Shown here one piece after another: positions 34,247 to 44,509 of a stretch of 64,000 nt of DNA (the first letter of the stretch is position 1; each line of letters starts with the position of its first letter). Origin of the DNA: Paracyclopina nana (Eukaryota; Arthropoda; Copepoda; Cyclopoida; Cyclopettidae); the NCBI GenBank assembly GCA_019096065.1, contig JAGUCH010000001.1:4526001-4590000 (forward strand), given 5' to 3'. The notes under the pieces are model-generated. The model made no database searches. It worked only from the letters and a program-made list of their open reading frames with translations, and had not been told where the DNA came from. The translations under genes were made by a program, and so were the position numbers.

Positions 34247-36898
34247 TCACTTTTCCTCCATTTCTATCAATTCTTGATCTTCTGATGATTTTCGTTCATG
34301 CCTTCGACTTCTGTGCTTTCTGGAAGACCGGCTGTGGCTTTTGTCGGGAGACCTAAAAAAGTATATTTAGTAGATGCAAAATCTGAGCCTTGAATCAGTA
34401 CAGTTATCTTAACGTTCTCCAGAAAAAAGTGCAATATTTCAGCTTTTTCTGCAATAAAAGTAGAGCAGTTGTACTTCATGCTAATTACCTATCTTTGCTG
34501 CTTTTCCTGCTGCTGCTACTACTTTTTTTCGAGGGACTTTGATCCACTCGTGACTTCTTCTTATCTGGCGATGAAACCTCATCATGGTTCAAAGGTGGCA
34601 ATAATTTCTTTTTCTCGGGCGATGCCAACAGCTCACTTTTGGACTCCAAAAAGGGAATCTCATCAATTTGAGTCCGAAACTGCACCACCTTGCGATGATG
34701 AGGCTGCGGCTCAATCTCATCGATGAACCCCTCGTCCACCTCAGGACTTTGCCTGGGCTTCTTCAGAGATGGCTTCAAATTGGGCGCATGCTTGCTCACG
34801 ATCACTGTGACAGTGGCACCAAAGCCAGGATCAATTGCATTCTCCGAAGAGGAGTTGTTTGCAGTCGATGGAGTGCGACCTCGCGAAGCACTCATGGGCA
34901 ATTGCAGGTCGCACATCTCCATCACAAACTTGGGCTCAACTGACCACTGGCCTTTGATGGAGTCATCCAATACCTCAGTTTCGTCCTTATCTGGATCATC
35001 ATTGTTCAGCGAGCCGAAGCTGTCATCGATCAGCCTCAAATAGAGGCCCTCAGAGGAGGCGAACAATACTGGCACGTTATGATTGGTCACATTCTTGAAC
35101 TTTTTCTGCCGTTTCTCCCACTCTGCACGCCGCTGGTCTTGATAGGGCGACAGAAGCCTGGCTGGTTGTTTCTTGCTCTCAACAGAGTTGGGCCTCCAGC
35201 AGCATAAGATATGGCTCAGGATATCTTCAAGCTTTTTGCGAAGGTCTTTGTGGATGAGAAACACCAGGATTGGCATGAGCGCAGCATGAATATACCTGCA
35301 TTCAACCATTCGCTTTCACAAATGGAATATAAATCAAATTTAAAGAATTAAGCTACCTCAGCCAGACAAAGGCTGTGTCCACGTCCTCCCCGAGAAGTGA
35401 CTCCCTAATTTCTGGCACCAATTTTTCATCCCTTTCCTCACAGTTCTCCACTGCACTTGATGAAGTCACATTTGCATTAGTGCCATTTTGGTTGGAGCAA
35501 ATGACTGCGTCGAATAAGTTATTGTAGTACTCATAGTCATTTTTCTGCCAAGTTTCCTGTAAATGTATATTCTTTAATCCAATCTACTGCTTTAATAGAA
35601 GGGCTGGCAAACCTGAAAGCTCTGCGACACCTTGTTCAAAAGTATGTAGGGCACCATAAGGATAAAGTAGGCGATTGATAAAGCCACAATTATCCATGTA
35701 CTCTTCATCTCATTCCAAAAATGGAAATTCTGTTTCATGGCAAACATGAATAATGAAGGCTCAGCCAGTTTATTGGTTTGTTCCCGACCGCGCAAGGCCT
35801 TTAGCTCCTTCTTCCTCTCAGCTTGATAAATCCAATATTTCATCCCCATTGCCACTATGAGGCAAATCCAGGGCAGCAAATACAGAAGGCATCCCGTGAT
35901 TAACCCGTACTCTTTCGTGCCGCCATCCATTGGCTATGAAAAAAAAATAAAGTGGATATGCTGTTTACTAGAGGCGGAAGCGACAACAAAAGCAACTGAC
36001 GCAACCCCGCGCAAAAATATTTTGTAGTAGAACAGTGACTAAATATCATGCTCTTTTTTTTTCAAAAATAGTATTTCATTTCAGACCAAGGCCAAACGGC
36101 TTTCTTTGAGACTACAAATGTTTCCAGGTAGGGGCGCAATCCTGGATATAATAACTTTCTTTTTATGGCCTACCTGGCAGCTATATCGGTGTGGAAAAGG
36201 CCAACTTTTCAGCTTGGGGTCACTAATGTCAGGAAGGATTACAAGAGGCGAAACTGCGGTCAGGGACATAATCCAGTACAGTAAAATCATGGTGTATGCT
36301 CGGTGCTTGTTTAAAGGCAATGTCTTTTTGTACTTCATGGGATCTCTTATTGCTTGATACCGATCCACTGTGACAGAGAGCAGCATTAGCGTATAAACCA
36401 ATGGAATAAATTCCATGAATAAAGAGTTCACATAGCAAGGCCATTCTCCAAACTCCCAAGGCTGAGTTAAAACGTAGACAACTGACCATATGATGTTCAT
36501 CAAGCACTCAAATATACATGCAATACCCATTCCCATCAAATGGACATTTAGAGGGAGCCTAAAGGAAATTATTTCAACATCTCAGACAAACTAATTTGCA
36601 GTCAAAATACTTACTTCCTCAATACTAGACTGGTGCCAATAGTGCAAACCAGCAACAAGTTTCCAATCAAGCAAATAAGCACAAGTATCAGGAGGAAGAC
36701 TGCAGATGTGGCTTTGCTTGAAAACCCTGAACTATCACTGGCTGCAACAGAATCATTTTGAACCACTGGAATTAGCTTGCCATCCTTGTAGATGAATGTC
36801 AATCGGATTTCACTAGTTGCTTCCGGAGCAAATGCACCAGGAACTATCAGCAACACCAAGGAGGCCAAATAGACCCAATGATGTGGCCGTAAGTTCAT
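34247..36898 (-). CDS. Orphan class A (rhodopsin-like) GPCR with long C-tail
   Basis: Six exons on the minus strand: 36898-36615, 36558-36174, 35933-35613, 35556-35357, 35295-34489 and 34352-34247. All joins keep frame, for 700 residues. Signal peptide MNLRPHHWVYLASLVLLIVPGAFA; TM1 about 65-88 (LIGNLLLV); TM2 100-124; TM3 138-160 ending in DRY at 160-162; TM4 182-204; Cys222 in the second extracellular loop pairs with Cys136; TM5 234-257; TM6 301-322 (MVPYILL); an unusually long third extracellular loop of about 65 residues with two Cys; TM7 about 390-412 (LRYIHAALMPILVFLIHKDL), lacking NPxxY. The last 290 residues are Ser/Lys/Asp-rich and cytoplasmic. The DRY and the Cys pair support a working receptor. 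The ligand is unknown and I cannot name the orthologue. The track-like GTG start farther upstream is not used, because ATG 36898 begins the signal peptide. Confidence 0.88.
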
Positions 36899-36912
36899 TT
36901 CGTAGTGTTCAT
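36895..36912 (-). other. Overlapping upstream ORF of the GPCR
   Basis: An ATG at 36912 encodes MNTTK and its TGA stop overlaps the GPCR start codon (ATGA at 36898-36895). The uORF ATG is preceded by GAACA, giving A in the vicinity of -3 to -1. The overlap geometry is suited to termination-reinitiation. Confidence 0.5.
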
Positions 36913-37318
36913 TGTTCACGTTAAAATTATTCTATCACCACGCATGAGGTAGCCTGAACTTTTTGTTTGCCTGTTTGGTTGTCCTGGACGACGCATGTGT
37001 ATCATAGCTTTCTCCGGACGTCCAAAGCACTTGCGTATCGGATATTTGTATACTGTATGCTTTTGCATACACTGATAATGCGTGTGACTTCACAATGACC
37101 GCAATCGAAAGCAATACTCACAACTAATTGGTTTATTTGGCGAAATTATCAAATATAATGTACTTAATGTAAGCTAGTCCAGTATGAAACTAGCAACCAG
37201 CCTTTCCTTCGCCAAGGTTATGTAAAGAATGACTAATCAACCTTATTAGGTAGATTCAGTCAATAATTTAATGACAATCGACCTTGAACCGCTTGTATTT
37301 CTACATGATGAAAAGCAG
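36913..37318. other. Spacer between GPCR and CDC26
   Basis: About 400 bp serving as GPCR promoter and 3' flank of the tricistronic array. A short hairpin GTATGC/GCATAC lies near 37054-37071. No other gene seen. Confidence 0.5.
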
Positions 37319-37324
37319 TTTATT
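37319..37324 (-). terminator. Single poly(A) signal of the OST4-GTF2H5-CDC26 array
   Basis: AATAAA on the minus strand, 38 nt after the CDC26 stop. Neither inter-ORF gap (2 and 4 nt) could hold a poly(A) signal, so this is the only well-placed one for all three reading frames. Confidence 0.75.
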
Positions 37325-37361
37325 TTTAATCGAACGAAAAACGCAATCAAGGAAACGGACT

Positions 37362-37589
37362 CTATGATTTGGGAGATGGATCAAAGCCAATTCTTCTTCG
37401 GATCACTTCAGACCTCATTTTGGCAGTGTTGGGATCGTCAGCACTCATGCCGCTGGAGTCGTTGTTGCCGAAAAACGACCCGTTCGAAGTGGCATTGCCT
37501 TTCCTCAATTCCATTTCTCGCTTCGTTTGCTCGTATTCTTGGATGTCATCGAGCTTGAGCTCGATGCGAGTCGGTTCTCGACGTTTCAT
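37362..37589 (-). CDS. CDC26: CDC26, anaphase-promoting complex subunit
   Basis: 75 residues, single exon. The N-terminus MKRREPTRIELKLDDIQEYE closely matches the conserved CDC26 start (M-x-R-R-x-P-T-R-x-E-L-K-L-D-D-I), the segment that inserts into the TPR groove of APC6/CDC16 and stabilises it. The C-terminus RRRIGFDPSPK also fits the family. The start is 4 nt after the GTF2H5 stop (TAA, AAGC, ATG). A at -3 gives acceptable context. There is no room for its own promoter unless that lies within GTF2H5, so it is probably translated from a shared mRNA. It is the last ORF in the array, and AATAAA follows 38 nt after its stop. Confidence 0.93.
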   Translation of the reverse strand: MKRREPTRIELKLDDIQEYEQTKREMELRKGNATSNGSFFGNNDSSGMSADDPNTAKMRSEVIRRRIGFDPSPKS

Positions 37590-37593
37590 GCTT

Positions 37594-37861
37594 TTAATCG
37601 ACGACAGGCACTGATATTTTGTCCATTAAATCGTCGATCGTTTCTTGTAGTTGCTCGAGGGCGTCCTCGGATATGAAAATGCGACGCTCGTCCAAGTCTT
37701 GAATAACAAACTTGGAGCCCAAAACAAGCTTTTCGTCGAGATGCAACAAAAACTGCTTCATAACAGGATCACACTCAACTAAAACCTGGAATAAGAAATA
37801 GTGAGCCAAGTTTTTAAACGACCATCAAGGCAAAACTTACTCCTTTGGTGACGTTGACCAT
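37594..37861 (-). CDS. GTF2H5: GTF2H5 (TTDA / TFB5), TFIIH p8 subunit
   Basis: Two exons, 37861-37841 and 37785-37594, with a 55-bp intron (GTAAGT to TTATTCCAG). The product has 70 residues; human has 71. The sequence [25 protein letters not shown], then KFVIQDLDERRIFI, is an unmistakable match to TFIIH subunit p8, which stabilises XPB/p52 and is needed for nucleotide excision repair and basal transcription. The seven-codon first exon matches the family start. The ATG lies 2 nt after the OST4 stop (TAA, AC, ATG) in a good context (A at -3, G at +4). CDC26 starts 4 nt after its stop. Confidence 0.97.
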
Positions 37862-37863
37862 GT

Positions 37864-37965
37864 TTACTTGGAATTGGCGGCGACAAAGTGGTACAAAACG
37901 ACGAGAAGAAACAAAAAGATTCCCATCAGGTTGGAGAACAGGGCGAGTTGCATATCAGAAATCAT
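37864..37965 (-). CDS. OST4: OST4, oligosaccharyltransferase small subunit
   Basis: 33 residues: [20 protein letters not shown], then [13 protein letters not shown]. This is the whole OST4 family pattern, a single transmembrane helix beginning M-I-x-D-x-Q-L-A and ending L-Y-H-[YF]-V-A; human has 37 residues. OST4 stabilises the catalytic STT3 subunit of the ER N-glycosylation complex. It is too short for most ORF finders. The start is CCAAAATGA (A at -3). The reading frame is open far upstream, but only through the hAT element and without family resemblance. Its stop codon is 2 nt before the GTF2H5 start, making it the first ORF of a three-gene array. Confidence 0.95.
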   Translation of the reverse strand: MISDMQLALFSNLMGIFLFLLVVLYHFVAANSK

Positions 37966-38019
37966 TTTGGCAGCTTTCTCTCTCAAGTGACTCCGTTCAA
38001 TTTGCCGGAATTCTTCACT

Positions 38020-38602
38020 GTAAAATTCAGTGTTGCCAACGGATTTTTTGGCTTCCGACCACTTTTTTTCGCAAAAACGACCACTTTTGCGACCACAATT
38101 TTTCGATGAATCCAAAAACGACCAATTTTGCGACCAGTAGCCAAAAAACAGCAAATAAGGTGTATTTTTTGGCCCAAAATTGGCTTTTTTGCTTTCTGTT
38201 TTGTGTTTGGAGGCCTGAATAGTGATCCAAAACAAAAAAACAAACATATTTGCATAAAAATGACTTTTTTCAAAAAGCCACTTTATGGGCGGAGCTTAGT
38301 TCCACAAACTGGCTGTTCGCTAACGTAAAAAAAGAATTTTCGTGTTTATGCTTTTTTCAATTATTTTTGCTAATTTTTGGATTTGAGTTCATGGCCTACA
38401 TCAAATTCATCAATGCAAATCTACAAATTTCCAGGTTTTTTTTGAAAAAATGGCAAAATTAAGCTATTTTTCCGTATTTTTTTGCACTTTCGAAAACGAC
38501 CACTTTTGCGACCACCGACCACCAAAAATTTTTCCGACTAAATTAACTCAAAAACGACCACATTGGTCGTTTCCGACCACCGTTGGCAACACTGGTAAAA
38601 TT
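38020..38602. repeat. 8-bp target-site duplication around the hAT element
   Basis: GTAAAATT occurs at 38020-38027 and again at 38595-38602, directly abutting the two ends of the terminal inverted repeats. An exact 8-bp duplication is the hallmark of hAT transposition. Confidence 0.92.
38028..38594. mobile_element. Non-autonomous hAT-superfamily transposon (567 bp)
   Basis: The terminal inverted repeats are perfect over 15 bp: CAGTGTTGCCAACGG at 38028-38042 and its complement CCGTTGGCAACACTG at 38580-38594. The CAGTG start, the GTTGCCAAC core and the 8-bp GTAAAATT duplication identify the hAT superfamily. No transposase can be read in any frame, so it depends on an element elsewhere. Subterminal copies of CGACCAC cluster near the left end (38056, 38078, 38090) and the right end (38497, 38509, 38516, 38555, 38574), all on the plus strand, like transposase-binding repeats in hAT elements. 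It sits 62 bp upstream of the OST4 start codon, within the leader or promoter of the tricistronic array. Confidence 0.92.
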
Positions 38603-39247
38603 TGCCAACGTCAACAAATTCACCAGAGGATCGAAGATAACCCCGTCAACAATTTCTTTGAAAAATCGTTTGGCGCACAACTAATTCATAGTACATGAAA
38701 ATATGATTCAATGTAATTTTACACTATATTCGAAGTGCTTCCTCTTGTATATTTCTTATTTGACGAAGTTTTACCTCAGTTTTGGTCATCTATATGGGAT
38801 ATTGAGCCTTATTATTGTTGCACGGTTTTAGGTCACTATTGTCTTCTAAAATTAGAGGTTTGGCGGACAAACCACTCAATATTCCGCTAGACTAGCACGG
38901 AAAATTAATCGGAAGTAGATATAATCAACTTTTAAAAGAGGTACTTCATAGCTATTTGTGCATTCTCGAATTTTTTTGGTAGTAGTTGAAGGCAAATCTC
39001 ATCAGGCCAAGGAAGAAGCTTAGAAAATCATCAATATGCTTATAAAATTGCCTTAAATCGGTTCAAGCTTGATTATGAAAGTTTTTTCATTAGATCACAA
39101 AAGCTCTTTCACATATATCTGGTGATAGTCTAGGCCAAGTTTCAGCAACAGAAGATAAAACATATAAATTAGGGCAAAAGTTTCTCCTAAAATAAACATT
39201 GGAGATGGTTGTCAATCAGATTAAAGGCTCAAAAGGACACCTGCTTA
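38603..39247. other. Spacer between hAT element and four-TM gene
   Basis: AT-rich, no exon recognised. It must contain the ancestral upstream region of the OST4 array, on the minus strand, and the promoter of the four-TM gene on the plus strand. Confidence 0.45.
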
Positions 39248-40259
39248 ATGGAAGAGCAGGTGATTTACCAAACCCATCAGCAACAGAACAATCAAGGCGA
39301 TTCAAGGTTTAACATGAAGACCAAAATCAGGCTACTGAGCCTTTTCCTGACATGTGTAGAGGTTGGCCTCTTAATTCACAATTCCATCCTCGTGAATGCA
39401 AATGACGGAGAGTACGTCCGAGTCACAGGTAAAAAAGAACGAGCCGAGATAACATTAAAATATGCAAGGTTCATATACACAAAGTTGAGCTACTATGCAA
39501 GAAACAGGAAAGAACTAGCCTTAGTCGACCCACAAATATGAAACTTTTTTTTGAGGGTGACGTCGTTAACGACCTTGGGGCTTAGGACAGATTTAGCTTG
39601 CGTGGCCTTTATTTTAAACTGGCGAAAGAAAAAGCTACAGCCATCTGTAAATGGACTTCCTTTAAGGCAACTGTGTTTGTCAATTAGCGGAAAATTAGCA
39701 TTTTCGTCCTGCATTTCTGCATGCTAATGAGCAGCGCTGGCCATTAATATGCATTAAATGGCTAGAATTTTGATCATTTGAACATGTTGGTTTACTTATG
39801 ATCATCTATGTGCAAATGCAAAAACTTTGCTAATGGATTTTTGCTGCCACACGTTGCGTAGGTGAATCCACGGACAACTATTACATTCAAATGACCGTGA
39901 TCATCGGAGGTTACACCATTGCCATCCTCACCAATATTCTCCTTTTGTGGGCAACTGGAACCATGAGCAAGTGGTTGACTTTACCATGGTTGGTTTACTA
40001 TGTGCTCATTATCTTTGCATTGCTCTGCTCGGTGCCAATGATCATCATTTGGTTTGTTTGGCTTCAACCTGAGCCCATCTGGGCCTTGCTCTCACTTGGG
40101 TCTTTGGCAGTGGCCTTTATTCTGATTTATGTCTGGTTACAAGTCAACAAGTTTTTCATGATGATTTGTAACAATCAAGTGCAAAAGTTGCTGTCTGCCA
40201 ACTCAGCAAGTGAAGAAACGAGACAAAATGATGATGACGACTGCAGAGAGAAGTTTTGA
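39248..40259 (+). CDS. Four-transmembrane protein, pasiflora/fire-exit-like (tentative)
   Basis: Two exons, 39248-39428 and 39862-40259, joined in frame across a 433-bp intron (G|GT phase 1), giving 192 residues. A second in-frame ATG at 39314 would give 170, and I cannot decide between them. Helices: IRLLSLFLTCVEVGLLIHNSI; YIQMTVIIGGYTIAILTNIL; WLVYYVLIIFALLCSVPMII; and WALLSLGSLAVAFILIYVWL. The tail is polar and acidic (EETRQNDDDD). The size, the four helices and the extracellular loop after TM1 resemble the arthropod DUF4728-type family that includes Drosophila pasiflora1/2 and fire exit, which act in glial septate junctions. That assignment rests on topology and general feel, not on a diagnostic motif. 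A candidate AATAAA is at 40648-40653. Confidence 0.7.
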
Positions 40260-42409
40260 CTTTGTGCATATTATTCTCTGTTTCACTTTTTTTTCTGGTC
40301 GAGAAGTCGTGAAATTGATGCGTGTCAACCTTTCCTTCTTGTTTTGCTTTGAAAATACACACTTCATGCAGAGGGGTGGGTGAAACGCAAAGGAATTGCT
40401 CACACAATAGTGAAAAAGCATGATTGGACTAGCACATTTTGGTCCAAATGGGATGAGTGAAATGATCGCTTCCGGTCCTCAAATGTTGCTGCAACAGTTG
40501 CAAAAGTAAAAATCGTTTTTCTTTCGTCGTGTCCATTTTCTACATTTTTTCCCCAGGTGATTTCTTGTAAGTTGTTTTAGAAAGCACTCAGAGATAGGAA
40601 CTTGAGCACTTCTAAATACTCTTGAAGAAAGTACAATAGAATTATGCAATAAAATGGTTCAAAGGCTGGCTCAAAATGAATAGTTTTGCAACCCTACTGA
40701 AACTTTGCTTTGCTTACGTCTGACAGAAATAGCTCAAGTATGAGATATTCCAAGGAGAGCTCTCAAAAATGGAACTTTACAGGAGTTGAAGGGTCAACTT
40801 TTTGCCGTGATCCACAATGTGAGGCAGATGGTGAGAGCTTTCTTTTTTCGCGGCTTTTTGGGGTCATTAGTCACCTTTTGCGGCCTCTAAGGGACGATGA
40901 TTTTACGCACAGAAATTCGTGTGACCTGATTTTTCACTTCCTTAAAATTGTCAGGCTTCCGAAGAATCAACAAGAATTAGAAAATGCCCAACTCGTTGCA
41001 TGCCTGAGGACGATTGTTGAAACAATTGGTTTTTCAAAGATCCAAATCCGTGATACGAACACCCACGATGGATTTTCATGGTTGTCAAGCCACTAATAAT
41101 TTTCCATGAAAAATTGTCAATTCTTCTTGCGCAGAAGTTGACATTATTCATGCCACCCATATTTGCAATAATAGATCTTCCTGGCAATTTTCTTGATGAC
41201 TCATAAAGTAGACAGCAAGACTGAAACAAGCATATACTATTTTGCATTTCTTGCTAGATTTTCACTCAAAAAGCAGTGATCGTAATACTTAGGGGCGAGA
41301 GATCGAGCAGCTCAGAAAGAAGAGTAAAAATGCAGTTTCTAGACGCCAGTGTCTTTTGAGAGGCGAATTCCATCAAAATTGGCAAGATTTATTGCCTGCT
41401 AGGGTTCATTATCTCTCATAGCAGGTGGTAAAAGACGACACAAAAAGAAGTTTACAAACTTTTTCAATGGGGTTAGAAAAAACCTGCGCATTTTTCTCCT
41501 GTTGCCACTGATTGACATGTTCAGAATTCCTCAGAACCCCGAAGCAGAAGGAATTTCTCTCTTTAATTTAAAGGTGGCTCTTTCCTCACGTGTTGTAGCA
41601 TTCTTTTGTCAAAAGTACATATGCGAGAATAGAAAATAAAAGTAACCGGTCACGATCCACTTTAAAGGTAATCCTTTGAGCATTCTTTGATGTAGGCGGA
41701 TTGTGCTAAGAATAGCAAAAAAAAGAGCTGTGCAACCAGCCTAGACTTAATTGAAAAAAAGCACAAGTTTGTTCGAGGCAAAACAATCTAACACAAACGT
41801 GCACTCTTATCTAACTTATAAAGAGCTCCTTTCTCAAATCTCTTTCCATAACGACGCAGGCGATTACGAAATGATATCTTTTGAGCTTTTCTTAAACTTT
41901 TTAGAGAGGATTTGATTTTTTAAAATTGTGGCCTCCTTCTAGGTTGAGAGAGGCCTAGCATTGAGATTTAATTAGAGGCTGTCCCAGCAAATTGGAACTC
42001 TCATTAGACCTTAATTGTACTCGAAAATTCTCGCAGCCTTTAAAAGGAATTTCCCCCGCAATTCCCGAGGCCTGCAGCTGATTTTAGCAAGAGCCTCTCG
42101 GTCTGTTAGTCAGGGTTTCATTATTAGCTACTCAGCTTGTCTTTGAGAGCTTAGACTCATTTACATTCCAAAAGGGCAGCGCAAAATTAGGTCCCAATTG
42201 GTGTGTCTTTTCCTGGGCATTGTGATGGCAAGGCCCATTTCTCAACGGGGACTTTAACTTATTGAACCACTCCATATTAAGAAACATCGGCCAATTCTTT
42301 AAGAATCACGTGCAGCTAGACGTCTGCATTTAACTACGTTTGAGCAGCTGTGTAATAATTAAGTCCGCAAACGAAATGTGTTAGAAGACTGCGTTAAAGA
42401 ATTCAAAAA

Positions 42410-42458
42410 TGACATCAACTTCTCTGATGTCATCATTGCAAAAATTCAGCTGACGTCA
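42410..42458. promoter_or_regulatory. Cluster of three CRE/ATF-type octamers
   Basis: TGACATCA at 42410-42417, TGATGTCA at 42425-42432 and the perfect CRE TGACGTCA at 42451-42458 lie within 49 bp. Such sites bind CREB/ATF bZIP dimers. No promoter is recognised nearby, so a distal enhancer or chance are both open. Confidence 0.4.
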
Positions 42459-44489
42459 TGCATACAGTATATGCAGAATGCATTTTAATGATGCGAATTC
42501 CTGTCAGAAAATAAATACCCTAGAATAACTGGTGTAGCAACTAACTCTGGGCAGGACAAAACTTGCATTGACTCTGAAGACAAAAGTGACCCATGAGAAA
42601 GGGTGAAATTTAGCGTGATTAATGCAATGGTGGTAAATTAGGTCATCTTCCTTCGTAAAGCTGTAAACGCTTTTGCAACCAAAATGGCAAAAAGTGTGGC
42701 CCGTTGTTCTTGAAAAAACGCTTTTCGTAGCAATTACCCCTATATGCGAGAAAACTTCTTCAAAGATAAGAAAAACGATAAAGTGTGCCTTTCATTTCTT
42801 TTTATGGAATCATCATTGAGAGGAGGAAGGGAAAAGGTCGAGATTCGCGAAAAATTGGGACGATTTGGCACCTTTTTCCTCCATAAAAGATCTTCTTCAT
42901 AGGAACCCTTGAATTAGAACCGCCAGAAAAATTGTTTCCATAAAGTGGGCCCACACTGTGTGGGTCAATTGAGGCAAAAGTTACGCGGCAAAAAAGAAAA
43001 TAAGCCAACTTGAGGCCCCTTATTAGCACGAAGCAAAAATAAAAAACATTACGAAACAGATTCAATTTGACCTCCTTGTAGTGATAATCTCAAAAATGGT
43101 CATTTTTAGGCCTTTATGATGATGAAACACTCAGGGAATTTTGTATGAAAAAGTAACCCGAAAAAAAAATCTATGTGTGCTTACGCGGTTATTTAGGATC
43201 AAGGTACCTAATTTTAAAGTTCATAAATTAATAAATTGACTGTTACGGATTTTCGGAAAAACTTTGTTAAAAGATATGATCGGAAAATGTAGCAGGTTTC
43301 TTTTTCAAAAATGTTTCTCAGTGCTGACTCTTAAGGACTATAGAGCAAGGGGAAGGAAAAGGGGACGGGGATTTTTATGGGGAAAAATGCCTCTGCATCA
43401 GAGGGGAGCATGGAAAGCCATGCCAAATAGTTGCTTTGTGCGACCCAGAAAAAATTGGAGTGCCTTGAAACACACACACAACAGAAGCAGCAGTTCCTAT
43501 TTTCTTCCACATGGTTGAGCAATTAACTGTAGGGTCTGTCTGTGTGGAACCAAAAATAGTGACGCAAACGAAGATGCATATCACAAGCTTCAAGCATCAC
43601 GCGAAAACCAGATTATGCTTTTCATAGTGGTATGTGTCGTGACGAAATATAAATGGAATGACAAGTTTTCTTTTGTCAACTTTTCTCCATCAAGATGCTT
43701 TGAGAAAATGCATAAAAACCAACATCTTTCAATTTTTGTTCTTATCTAATTGCCCATGCCATGGAGAAACTCAATCTTTTTTTTTTTTACAAAACTAAGC
43801 ACATTATTTTTATCGTGCCAGACAGCACTTGATTTGGATTTAATTGACCTCAGATGAAATACATCCCATAATAACTTGCTGTCTCTATGGTATCAAAAGA
43901 GACAGCACACAAAACGTGTTTTTGGTAACATCTTTCAGAACCTCAAAAGTTCAAAAGAGGATAAAAAAATCTGAAGTTTCTGAAGAACCCTCCTATGAAA
44001 TCTTCCTCAATTCAAGTCTGCGAAGGGCACCAAAAAAAAAACTAAGAAAACAACTTTATTCAGCCAGACGTCTGGCAGCTTTCTTGATTTTTTAAAGTAC
44101 TATACATACCATGTTTCTTAATTATAGGAAGGATGCAGGATATTTAGCTGAAACCGAGAGCTAGCTGCGGTTACGAGTTACAAGAGTCAGAATGTCCTCT
44201 TTTTCTTTCTAGGCATAAATAAGGCCACATGTACTAGACGACTTGTCTCTTGAGAAATGCCAGCTCATGCTTCACGAGGCCTTACGCAGAAAGCCTTTGA
44301 CCTCATCTTATTTATTTGTGGGCCCAACAAGCATCAATGTTTCTGTTCATACGTATGTACTGTGTGGAAACAGAACGTAAAGGAAATCCTGACTTATAGG
44401 GTGTTCATCTATGCCTCGTTTCCTTAAAATCTTACGACAGTCTTAAACGAAATGCTTAAGTTTTTGTACTTCTGATTACTCAAAACACT

Positions 44490-44509
44490 TTTAGGTCATA
44501 TGACCTAAA
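44490..44509. promoter_or_regulatory. Perfect 20-bp palindrome with nuclear-receptor half-sites
   Basis: TTTAGGTCATATGACCTAAA reads the same on both strands. It contains AGGTCA and TGACCT half-sites spaced by two bases around a CATATG E-box, and another AGGTC follows at 44511. Inverted AGGTCA repeats are nuclear-receptor sites; the classical ecdysone element has a one-base spacer. Confidence 0.4.

Noticed and set aside
38450-38698. 82-codon frame spanning the right end of the hAT element
   Set aside because: Crosses the element boundary and the target duplication, so it cannot be an ancestral gene; not a transposase.
40710-41096. 128-codon plus frame after the four-TM gene
   Set aside because: Begins at a non-ATG codon, has no recognised domain, and is preceded by a poly(A) signal of the upstream gene.
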